Source of the DNA: Pigoraptor vietnamica
Taxonomy: Eukaryota > Opisthokonta > Filasterea
Assembly (NCBI GenBank): GCA_943704525.1
Contig: CALSCQ010001517.1
Coordinates: forward strand, 1,201-14,586
DNA: 13,386 bases
Direction of reading: 5' to 3'
Shown here: positions 1 through 7,966 of the stretch, piece after piece
Position numbering within the stretch: position 1 is the first letter of the stretch
How the letters are laid out: each line of letters opens with the position of its first letter
Position numbers and translations under genes: made by a program
Notes under the pieces: generated by a model
The model's input: only the letters and a program-made list of their open reading frames with translations
What the model was told of the DNA's origin: nothing
Database searches by the model: none

Positions 1-1
1 G

Positions 2-3000
2 CTGAATGATTCGCCGGTGCTCTTGCAAACGACGGGCGCGCTGACAATCGCCGAGGACGTTGCGCCTGGGGCGAACACAGGCTTCGACCTGTCCGCCGTT
101 ACGGCGACGGACGTTGATGGCGACACAATCGGCTTCGCTGCAGTGGCCGCCGACACGGCACATGGCTCGTGGGAGTTCAAGTCGTCTGGTTCGTTCCAGT
201 CGCTCGGCGCTGTGTCCGCGGCGCAGTCTCTCCTTCTTCCCGCTGCGACGTTTGTGCGCTTCGTTCCGAACGCGAACTTCTTCGGCACGGCGACGTTGCA
301 GCTGCGCGCGTGGGACAAGACGACGGGGACAGCCTTCAACCTCGCGTCGACGGCAAGCACGGGCGGTTCGACGGCGTTCAGCTCGGCCACGCTCACAATC
401 ACCGTGACTGTGACCGCAGTGAACGATTCGCCGTCGCTCTCTTTTTCGGACGTGCAGCTGGGCACCATCGCCGAGGACGCCGCCGCGACGACGTTCGTTC
501 TGTCGAGCGCCTTCACTGGGCAGATGACGGACGTTGACGGCGACACGCTTGGCATTGCGGTGGTGAGCGTCCCCGGCACCGGCGGATCGTGGGAGTACTC
601 GACAGACGGCGGCTTGACGTTCCAGTCGCTGTCGTCGGCTTCTGCCACGTCGGCGCGTCTGCTGAGCCTCACGAACCGCCTCCGCTTCACCCCCACCGCC
701 GATTTCCACGGCAGCGTGTCCGTGGCGTTCCGCGCATGGGACGGATCCGACAGCAAGTCGGCCGGGACTGTTGCGGACACAACGACGACGGGCGGCGCGA
801 CGCCGTTCAGCTCGGTCCAGTCGAATTTGGTGGTGGTCGTCACGTCTTTGAATGATTCGCCGGTGCTCTTGCAAACGACGGGCGCGCTGACAATCGCCGA
901 GGACGTTGCGCCTGGGGCGAACACAGGCTTCGACCTGTCCGCCGTTACGGCGACGGACGTTGATGGCGACACAATCGGCTTCGCTGCAGTGGCCGCCGAC
1001 ACGGCACATGGCTCGTGGGAGTTCAAGTCGTCTGGTTCGTTCCAGTCGCTCGGCGCTGTGTCCGCGGCGCAGTCTCTCCTTCTTCCCGCTGCGACGTTTG
1101 TGCGCTTCGTTCCGAACGCGAACTTCTTCGGCACGGCGACGTTGCAGCTGCGCGCGTGGGACAAGACGACGGGGACAGCCTTCAACCTTGCGTCGACGGC
1201 AAGCGCGGGCGGTTCGACGGCGTTCAGCTCGGCCACGCTCACAATCACTGTCACCGTTACGCCAGTGAACGATGCCCCCGCCGTGAGCGAAACTTCGTCA
1301 TCCTTGACAATCGCCCAGGACGTGCAAGATGCGCTGAATACCGGCTTCGACCTCTCGAGCCTGACGGTGAGCGACGTGGACGGTGACGTTGTCGGCTTCG
1401 CTGTGACCGCGTCCGATGAAATGAACGGCGGCTGGGAGTACAAGCCCGCGGGTGGCGAATTCTCCGCCATTGGGCTCGTGTCGGTCGAGGAGTCTTTCCT
1501 CATCGATGCTGCAACCACCATTCGCTTCGTGCCGAACGTGTTCTTCCACGGCACGGCATCCATTCAGCTGCGCGCCTGGGACAAGACGGTGGGCACGACG
1601 GAGGGAACCGCGCCGACGTTCGTGATTGGCGGGTCGTCTGCCTTCAGCGACGGCACCTTCACGCTGGTGGTTACCGTCGAGGCCGCGCCGGCCATCTCGT
1701 CAAGCGCGGAGCCCACCTTCGCCGCCGCGACGTCCACTGCGGCGCCGGAGTCCGTTGCGAGCAGCGTTGCCGCAGAGACGTCCGCACCGCCAGTGGTGCT
1801 GCCGACAAGCGAGGCCCATCCCTCGACGGAGCACCCGGAGGCATCGACCGTACCGACGGCCGCTCTGCCGTCGTCCGCTGTCACAGATGCCTCGACGACG
1901 CTGTCGCCGCTGTCGTCCGCGCCACCCGAGGTGAGGTCCGAGACTCCCACGGCGCCCAGCTCGGCGGCGGAGCACGTGACGTCCGCCCTGCCCGCCTCGA
2001 GTGTGGCGAGCGCAGCAGGTCACGCGAGCAGTGCGCCCGAACCGGTCGCAACGCCATCGACGGGCATTGCCGGAGTCCCCTCTACCAGCCAGGCACCAGC
2101 CATTGTTACGGCGACCACCGGCCCTGCGCAAGCAGTAACCCCCACAACCGGCCCTGCGCAAGCCGCCACGCCCACCACGGGTCCGGCCCAAGTCGTTACG
2201 ACGTCCGCGGGTCTCCCGACGCCGACGACGCAGGGCGCCGCCGGAACACCGACCACTGGGGCGCCGATGGGGGCGACAACACCTGCTGCAGCCAACAGCC
2301 CGACGTCCACGCTCGTGCCCACAGCCACGACCGCGCTTGCGCCTCTTCCACTGCCGACGGAGCACTGCAACACGACCGTGACGGTGGCACAGCCTGCGAC
2401 GCTCCCGGACGTCGTCGGCCTGTGCGGCGGCGGCGCGAACTTCACCGCCGACATCGCGTCATCGGTGCTCAACGGCCAGTCCGTCTTCACGATCTTCTTC
2501 CGCTTCCGTGCGACCTCGGCGGACGGCATCATCTTCAGCCTCACGGGTACGGCCGTCGACAACATACTCGTCGCGATCAACAGGGACGGCGACATTCTCG
2601 CGAGCATCAACTATGGCGTCGGCGTTGTGAGTGCGTCGCTGGCGGGCCCCTGGCACACTGGCGACTGGTACGACACGACCATCTCGTCGAACGGCGGCGT
2701 GTTCACGCTCACCGTGGGTAACGCGACGGCGACATCGGGCAAGTCGTCGAGCAAGGGCGTGGATGCCATCACAACGCTCACGAGCGCCTTCGAGGGCTGC
2801 ATCAACGTCCGGCAGATCCGCACGCGCCGCGGCACGGACCTCGCCACGCGCGCATGGAACGGCGCCAAGACGACGTGCTGCGACTGCCGCCAATCGTACG
2901 ACGTGTGCCCGTCCGCGGGCGGGCCGTCGGTGTCTGCGCCCGCCAAGCTTCCGTCGGTCGTCAGCATGTGCGCGGGCAGCGACGCCGTCACGGCGGCCTT

Positions 3001-4516
3001 CTCGCGCTCGCTGCTCGACCTCAAGACGCAGTTCTCGGTCACCGTCGGGTTCCGCGCCACCGTGCCCGGCGGTACGATCCTGGCGCTGTCCGGCACATCG
3101 AGCGACGGCCTCTTCATCGGGCTGACGGGCGAGGGCCACCTCGTTGCGACAGCCGACTACGGCAGTGGCGAAGTTTCGGCCACAGTCGAGGGGCCGTTCC
3201 ACGACGGCATCTTCCGCAACGTGACCTTCCGCACGCGCGGTGGCGTCTTTGACATCACCGTGGACGGAACAAAGGTCTCGTCGCCCAAGTCTGCCCGCAC
3301 GTCGATGGAGGGCGTGGGGACGCTCACGATTCAGCTCCAGGGATGCGTCAGAGTGTTTGACGTAAACGGCGCGGGTCCCAGCAGCTTTGACGTGACGGGC
3401 TGGCGGAGCGCGTCCAACGTGTGCTGCAACTGCACCCTGTCCAAGGGCCCGGTGGAGGCACCCGCGAACCAGTGCCCGCCGACCGACTACGGCTACACGG
3501 CGACCGGAATCCCCGCGACGCTGCCATCAACCATTGGCATGTGCGCGGGCGGCCGCGTCACGGCCATCACGCCCGCGTTCCTCAACGGGCGCAAGACGTT
3601 CACCATGTCGCTCTCGTTCACGTCGAATGCGGTCAACGGGACGCTGCTGGCGCTCACTGGCGCCAAGGAAGGCCTGTGGCTCACGCTGATCAACTCGAAC
3701 CTCGTGCTGCGCGTCAACTACGGCGGCTCGGACTTCACCGCCGCCATGGCCGGCCCGTTCGACGATTCGGTCGCGCGCACCGTCACCATCTCCTCGGCGT
3801 CTGGCGTTGCGACGCTGAAGTTGGGTACGAAGAGCGTCTCGACCAAGGCCTCCGTATTTACTGTCATCGACGACATTGACACACTCACGATCGAGATGAG
3901 CGGTTGCGTCAACATCACGCGCCTGAGCACCGTGGCCTTTGCGAACTTCCCGGTCGCCACGTGGGTCGGCGCATCAACCTCCTGCTGCTCGTGCGATTCC
4001 ACGTGCGCGGCAGACGCTTCGGTGCCGGACGTACTTCCCGAGGTCGTGTCGATCTGCCAGGGCGGCCGCATCACGGCGCTGTCGCCCACGGCGCGCATGG
4101 CCTCCGGAACGATCCGCCTCCGCTTCACGACGTACGACTCCAACGGGTCGATCTTCTCGATCGTGAGCGGCGGGAAGACAGAGTTCCTCAGCGTCCTGCA
4201 CGTGAACGGCCGCGTCAATGCGACGGCGTCGTTCGGCAGCAGCGTGGTGTTCGCGGCCAACCCCACAGCGACGGACGACGGCGAGGAGCACACCGCCGTC
4301 GTGACGTTCGGCTCGGGTCTCGTGCGCCTCACCGTCGACGGCGGCGCCACGGTGGAGAGCGCCCTCAGTTCTCAAAAGGTACTCGACAACGTGAAGACGG
4401 TCACGATCGATCTCCACGGCTGCGTCCAGATTGTCGAGGTCGACGGGTTCCGGGCCAGCGACTTTGCGATCGTGACCTACAGCCGGGCGAGCGCGTACTC
4501 GTGCACGGCATCATAA
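2..4516 (+). CDS. Giant extracellular adhesin-like protein, 3' part (adhesin repeats, mucin stalk, four LamG-like modules)
   Basis: The frame is open from the window edge (first complete codon at 2) to TAA at 4514-4516, giving 1504 residues without an intron; the true start and any signal peptide lie upstream. From the N-terminal side: four repeats of about 140 residues (roughly 2-430, 431-858, 859-1270, 1271-1690), each with a DVDGD motif, GxWE(Y/F), RFxPNxxF, RAWDxT, a Gly-Gly-Ser/Ala-x-x-FS segment, and a VND(S/A)P boundary between repeats. This pattern is familiar from giant bacterial adhesins (cadherin-like/tandem repeats). A Ser/Thr/Ala/Pro-rich mucin-like stalk follows at about 1690-2360. 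Then come four Cys-containing modules at about 2389-2890, 2938-3432, 3510-3996 and 4024-4504, resembling laminin G. The product probably works outside the cell in adhesion or cell covering. The C-terminus (SCTAS) has no transmembrane or GPI-type hydrophobic tail. Function is inferred from domain resemblance only. Confidence 0.85.
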   Translation: MNDSPVLLQTTGALTIAEDVAPGANTGFDLSAVTATDVDGDTIGFAAVAADTAHGSWEFKSSGSFQSLGAVSAAQSLLLPAATFVRFVPNANFFGTATLQLRAWDKTTGTAFNLASTASTGGSTAFSSATLTITVTVTAVNDSPSLSFSDVQLGTIAEDAAATTFVLSSAFTGQMTDVDGDTLGIAVVSVPGTGGSWEYSTDGGLTFQSLSSASATSARLLSLTNRLRFTPTADFHGSVSVAFRAWDGSDSKSAGTVADTTTTGGATPFSSVQSNLVVVVTSLNDSPVLLQTTGALTIAEDVAPGANTGFDLSAVTATDVDGDTIGFAAVAADTAHGSWEFKSSGSFQSLGAVSAAQSLLLPAATFVRFVPNANFFGTATLQLRAWDKTTGTAFNLASTASAGGSTAFSSATLTITVTVTPVNDAPAVSETSSSLTIAQDVQDALNTGFDLSSLTVSDVDGDVVGFAVTASDEMNGGWEYKPAGGEFSAIGLVSVEESFLIDAATTIRFVPNVFFHGTASIQLRAWDKTVGTTEGTAPTFVIGGSSAFSDGTFTLVVTVEAAPAISSSAEPTFAAATSTAAPESVASSVAAETSAPPVVLPTSEAHPSTEHPEASTVPTAALPSSAVTDASTTLSPLSSAPPEVRSETPTAPSSAAEHVTSALPASSVASAAGHASSAPEPVATPSTGIAGVPSTSQAPAIVTATTGPAQAVTPTTGPAQAATPTTGPAQVVTTSAGLPTPTTQGAAGTPTTGAPMGATTPAAANSPTSTLVPTATTALAPLPLPTEHCNTTVTVAQPATLPDVVGLCGGGANFTADIASSVLNGQSVFTIFFRFRATSADGIIFSLTGTAVDNILVAINRDGDILASINYGVGVVSASLAGPWHTGDWYDTTISSNGGVFTLTVGNATATSGKSSSKGVDAITTLTSAFEGCINVRQIRTRRGTDLATRAWNGAKTTCCDCRQSYDVCPSAGGPSVSAPAKLPSVVSMCAGSDAVTAAFSRSLLDLKTQFSVTVGFRATVPGGTILALSGTSSDGLFIGLTGEGHLVATADYGSGEVSATVEGPFHDGIFRNVTFRTRGGVFDITVDGTKVSSPKSARTSMEGVGTLTIQLQGCVRVFDVNGAGPSSFDVTGWRSASNVCCNCTLSKGPVEAPANQCPPTDYGYTATGIPATLPSTIGMCAGGRVTAITPAFLNGRKTFTMSLSFTSNAVNGTLLALTGAKEGLWLTLINSNLVLRVNYGGSDFTAAMAGPFDDSVARTVTISSASGVATLKLGTKSVSTKASVFTVIDDIDTLTIEMSGCVNITRLSTVAFANFPVATWVGASTSCCSCDSTCAADASVPDVLPEVVSICQGGRITALSPTARMASGTIRLRFTTYDSNGSIFSIVSGGKTEFLSVLHVNGRVNATASFGSSVVFAANPTATDDGEEHTAVVTFGSGLVRLTVDGGATVESALSSQKVLDNVKTVTIDLHGCVQIVEVDGFRASDFAIVTYSRASAYSCTAS
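3..402 (+). repeat. First copy of a nearly identical 400-bp direct repeat (period 846 bp)
   Basis: Bases 3-402 match 849-1248 at an offset of 846 bp, which is 282 codons or two adhesin repeats. I found only two differences: C343 versus T1189 (silent) and A359 versus G1205 (Thr to Ala). The window starts inside the copy, so the array probably extends upstream. Confidence 0.95.
849..1248 (+). repeat. Second copy of the 400-bp direct repeat
   Basis: Partner of 3-402, about 398 of 400 bases identical. The intervening repeat (about 431-848) and the next repeat (about 1271-1690) are much more diverged. The pattern suggests a recent two-domain duplication or gene conversion within an older array. 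Confidence 0.95.
2114..2200 (+). repeat. Three 30-bp repeats encoding TTGPAQxxTP in the mucin-like stalk
   Basis: Three consecutive in-frame units start at 2114, 2144 and 2174, encoding TTGPAQAVTP, TTGPAQAATP and TTGPAQVVT. The dense Thr/Pro makes them likely O-glycosylation sites in a stiff spacer between the adhesin repeats and the C-terminal modules. Confidence 0.85.
2389..4504 (+). other. Four tandem laminin-G-like Cys modules within the adhesin
   Basis: Each module opens with an LPxxVxxCxGG-type motif (LPDVVGLCGGG, LPSVVSMCAGS, LPSTIGMCAGG, LPEVVSICQGG). A beta-rich core follows, of the form F-x-FR...DGxIxxLxG...Y-G-x-G, and then a GC(I/V) motif near the end. The first three close with CCxC (CCDC, CCNC, CCSC); the fourth ends in a single Cys. 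The FRT/DG...GC pattern is laminin-G-like. The fold assignment is inference; other concanavalin-type sandwich folds are possible. Confidence 0.6.
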
Positions 4517-4569
4517 GAAGCGGCGAACGGGGTCGATCGCCAACGAAAAAGAACTTTCCATCCTCTGTG

Positions 4570-4870
4570 TGTTGTGTTGTGACGCGTTTGTGTTTTTCCG
4601 AGCGCGCCTCTCCTCTGACCAACGGCGATGACGTCGTGACGAATGGAGGCTTGGAGCGCATTTTTCCATTTTCGCGTGTTTCGTGAGTGTCTGTGTTTGC
4701 GCGTGTGTTTGCGCTCGCGTGTCTGCGAATGACCCGCGCGCTTCGTTTCCTCGTTTTCGTTTTCTGTGAAAAGCTGCCAAATGCGCTCCATGCGTTTTTG
4801 TGCAGCGCGCGCGTTTTGTGTCCAATTGTAAAGAGCGTCTTATCTCACGTGACCACCCAGTATGCATGAG
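4570..4870. repeat. Diverged intergenic duplication, copy A
   Basis: It lies downstream of the adhesin stop. It shares ordered islands with copy B: CCTCTGACCAACGGC at 4612-4626, a GCGTGTGTTT to TGCGAATGACC block at 4701-4734, and a TGTAAAG...TGACC block ending near 4855. No convincing coding frame is present; it may hold the adhesin 3' UTR. Confidence 0.65.
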
Positions 4871-4896
4871 GGCTTTTTAGTTGTCCACACAGTGAA

Positions 4897-4910
4897 GCTA
4901 AGATCTTAGC
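4897..4910. repeat. Perfect 14-bp palindrome
   Basis: GCTAAGATCTTAGC is fully self-complementary. It sits in a more AT-rich stretch (about 4870-5000) between the two diverged intergenic copies and convergent gene ends. I see no other structure there; its role, if any, is unknown. Confidence 0.6.
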
Positions 4911-5004
4911 CGGCCCTTTCGTAATTAACGACCACTAGTCCCCAACAGAACGACGGGAGAAGGAGAACGAATTCTGAGTATGTACTTCTCTATTAAATTT
5001 GACC

Positions 5005-5245
5005 TGACGTTGTGTTGTTGTCACGCGTTTTGATTCTCGAGCAAAGCCTCTGACCAACGGCTCGTTCCAATTTGCGTGTGAGTGTGCCTCTGCTCGTGTC
5101 TCCAATTGCGTGTGTTTCTTGCGCGTGTCGTTGCGAATGACCGGCGCGTCTTTCGGCTGTCCGATAGCGAAATGCGCCCTCGGGCGTTTCTGCGTCTGTA
5201 AAGGCATCTCGCCTCAAGTGACCGCCCAATGCTGCTGCATATGCT
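5005..5245. repeat. Diverged intergenic duplication, copy B
   Basis: Matches copy A in the same order: CCTCTGACCAACGGC at 5047-5061, the GCGTGTGTTT to TGCGAATGACC block at 5108-5142, and TGTAAAG...AGTGACC near 5195-5223. Short insertions and deletions separate the islands, so the duplication is old. The rest of the gap, 5246-5424, is purine-rich and holds nothing I recognise beyond the probable 3' UTR of the PKA gene. Confidence 0.65.
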
Positions 5246-5424
5246 TTGCGAGACGCATCTTCATTTCCACATTTGTTGCCAACGCGCACGCACCGAAAGA
5301 AAAGAGAGCGCAAAAGAGGAAGGGACATGAGAACAGAACGCCAACAAAGGAAAGCGAAGGCACGAAAACCGCCAAAAATACTTTTTCTCCACCCCTACAT
5401 GTAGCACGCGGATAAGACCTGAAT

Positions 5425-7434
5425 TTACGACGCGGGCGACGGCGAGCGGCCAATGTTCAACTCCTTGAGCTGCTCCGCGTAACGCTCGATGTTACGCTTC
5501 ATGACGTCCGTGCAGGGGCCGAGCAACCGCTCGAACGCATCGACGTCCAGGGACGCGCAGACGACCTCGCCGACGGCGCGCACCGTCGCGGCACGCGGCT
5601 TCTTGGTGATGAGGGCGAGCTCTGCAAAGTGATATGCAGCCCAGTGAGAACCAATTGCGCAATTGTGATAACCAGAACAGACGCACACACGTACGAAGCA
5701 TCCACGCACGGCACACGGCAAGCACGCAGACACATAGAGAGACACGCGCACGCTCTCACACATAGGACACGTGCGCACACGCATCCACTGCGCAGAGACA
5801 GGAGCACGCACCTCCAAAGTAGTCTCCCTTCTTGTACGTTGTTACTTGCTTCTCCTCCGCGCCAGGCGAGTCGTCGTGCACAGTGCACACGGCCTCGCCA
5901 GACTCCATGAGGTAGAAGCGGTCTCCGACGTCGCCCTGCCGGATAATGGTCTGCCCGTCCTGGAACGTCAGATTCTCCAGGGCATCGGCAATCTTGACGC
6001 GCTCGTACGGCTCGAGCTGCTCCAAGAGCGAGACCGACTCGAGAAAGCTCTCGTACATGCGCCGCTTGCGCGCCGTCGTGTCCATGAGAATCCGCCGGAA
6101 CGTCACGCGGTCCATGGCCCACAGCAGCGCGGGCGACGTGCACACGATCGTCGCCGCGCGCGGCGTGTTGTACATCAGCGCGAGTTCTCCAAAGCCGCCG
6201 CCGGGCTTGTACCCGCCGACCTTCTCCCCCGGCGGAGGCGCGCCCACCTTGCTCACGTAAATGTCGAACGTGCCCTCGTCGACGACGTAAAAGTAGTCGC
6301 CGTCGTCGCCCTGCTGGATGACGACCTCGCCCGCGGCCACAGTCTTCTCGAACATGGCGTTGACAACGTCCTGCGACTGCTCGCGGTCGAGGCCGCTGAA
6401 CAGGAAATTCTTCGAGATGATCTCGCGGATGCGCGCCATCTTCTCCTCCGACTTGGGAATGACGACCTTCTCGTAGTCGCTGTCCGGCTGCATCGACTCG
6501 GCGCTCACAGACTGGCGCCGCCCGCGCCGCCCAGGCCCCGGCGACGCCACGGGCTGCAGGTGCACCTGCTCGGCGTCTGCGCACGTAAAAGGCGTGATTT
6601 CGTGTTGTGAGTGGTCTCGAGATTTCGCGAACAACAACAAGAGCAATCAGCACTTTCGGGTATCGCACACGCAACCCCACGGCCTACGTCGCGTACTGCC
6701 ACACTGCCATTCGAACCGATGCCAATGAAGCCATAGCGTTCGAAGCACGCCATTTCTCCGAGCGAGCAAACACCCACGCTCTCCCGGCTCCTGCACGTGG
6801 GGCTCGCGACTCTCCTCGCTGCCCGCCCCCGCCGCCTGAGAATCCAGCTCCACCACGCTCACACTCGACGCCTCTGCGGCCACAGGAAACGAACGCGGCG
6901 CGCCACAGTCAATCAAAAGCGTCCCAGAGGCAGCCCAAAAGCGTCCGCGTTCACGTGACCGCGAGCTCAAAACGCGACAAGAGCCGCAGCCGATGCAAAA
7001 AGAGGGGTACATCACGCAACGTGACGAAAAACAAGCACGCACCGGCCTGCATGGGCTTCGTGGGCACCGGGCCCGACTTCTTGGGACCGCCATACATATC
7101 TGCACAGCAAACACAAATAGCATCAGCCAACAGCATCACGTTCGGGCGGATCGAGTGGACGCTATGGCGACTATGAGCTAACGTGAGTGCGAGAGAAGGG
7201 TTGAAAGTGGAAAGAAAGCGCCGTGAGGGGAAAGTGGTGGATGCCCAACAATCGCACGGACGTCGACGCGAGTAAATGCGTGTCCGCACCGTCGCCATTC
7301 TTGAGCCCCGTAAAGTATTTGACTCCAAACGCGATAATGTCGTCAGGCTGGCTGCGCAGCACTTCGCGCGTGAAGTTTTCGAGGATGAGATCGAGCCCAG
7401 GGGGGAGCTGCTTGCGCGTCGCGTCGCCCGGCAT
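5425..7434 (-). CDS. cAMP-dependent protein kinase type II regulatory subunit, five exons
   Basis: Coding exons on the minus strand: 7434-7290, 7099-7043, 6873-6778, 6576-5812 and 5621-5425, with all four introns in phase 1 and ending CAG (419 aa, a usual family length). The family binds cAMP and holds the PKA catalytic subunit inactive. Exon 1 carries an RIIa dimerization/docking domain (about residues 10-46, starting [12 protein letters not shown]), the surface that binds A-kinase anchoring proteins. A linker follows with the inhibitory site RRQSV (119-123), where Ser makes it type II, autophosphorylatable. CNB-A has [15 protein letters not shown] (228-242) and CNB-B has [15 protein letters not shown] (353-367, split by intron 4). 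The phosphate-contacting Glu and Arg are present in both cassettes. ATG 7434 places the docking domain close to the N-terminus, as in relatives. The intron 3 donor (GTGGGT at 6777) is the least certain junction. The gene is divergent from the nucleotidyltransferase gene. Confidence 0.9.
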
Positions 7435-7966
7435 TTCTACAGGCCCTGCTGGCCGCGCCGCCCGAGCAAAGAGAGTGCGTGGGGATGCGAACGGTCGCAG
7501 GGGCCGCGACAAACGACGACCAACGACGCCGGAAAGTCTACGCCTGAACACGCGAGGCAAAAACTCGAACCGCGATTTGAAACTGTGTTGGGCCAAGAAA
7601 TGGATGTCGCCCTACACACACGAAAATGCAGACTCCAAAACCACACAAACGAACCCGCAAATGGACGATCTTTCGAGCACAGAAAAAAGAGATGAAGGCG
7701 TGTTAGCGGGCACACAAGGAGAGAAACGAGGCGGGGTGCGTGCGTGCGTGTACGAGAGAGGAAGCTGACGAACTCCCAACAAAGCGACGCGCCCTTGGCA
7801 ACGGGTGATCCGGAATAACTCCGATTAAATTCTAAGTGCACGTGACATCATGTGATGGCACGTGACAATGTCGCGGAGTGGCTGCCCACACACCCTGTTT
7901 TTCTTGAGATTCCTCTCTTTGGCACTTCCACTTTGCACACACTCCTCTCTGCCACAAGCCGCGAAC
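7435..7966. promoter_or_regulatory. Divergent promoter region between the PKA-R and nucleotidyltransferase genes
   Basis: This stretch separates two genes transcribed outwards, so it must hold both 5' UTRs and start sites. Reading frames here show no family resemblance. The only clear motif is the E-box pair at 7839-7864; no good TATA box is evident. The minus-strand frame stays open above ATG 7434, but its residues look like translated UTR. Confidence 0.6.
7839..7864. promoter_or_regulatory. Pair of CACGTG E-boxes spaced 20 bp
   Basis: CACGTGAC occurs at 7839-7846 and again at 7859-7866, 20 bp apart (about two helical turns). CATGTG lies between them, flanked by the inverted arms CATCA and TGATG. 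CACGTG is the classic bHLH/bZIP binding core. The site lies about 100-130 bp upstream of ATG 7967. Factor binding is inferred. Confidence 0.45.

Noticed and set aside
1700-3202. Long minus-strand open frames opposite the adhesin gene (about 220-250 aa)
   Set aside because: They are Arg/Gly/Ala-rich, show no domain, and lie opposite a clearly coding frame with repeated domains; GC-rich DNA produces such shadows.
4570-5245. The paired intergenic repeats as LTRs of a retroelement
   Set aside because: No TG...CA ends, primer-binding site, target duplication or internal coding remnant is visible, and the spacing leaves under 150 bp between copies.
5629-5910. Plus-strand frame rich in His/Thr/Arg across 5629-5910
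   Set aside because: It overlaps PKA exon 4, intron 4 and exon 5 on the other strand and is made of CACACG-type low complexity.
7171-7596. A stand-alone 141-aa minus-strand gene with a docking domain
   Set aside because: Residues before ATG 7434 look like translated UTR. A donor at 7289 and matching phase-1 acceptors link the docking domain to the PKA cAMP-binding exons.
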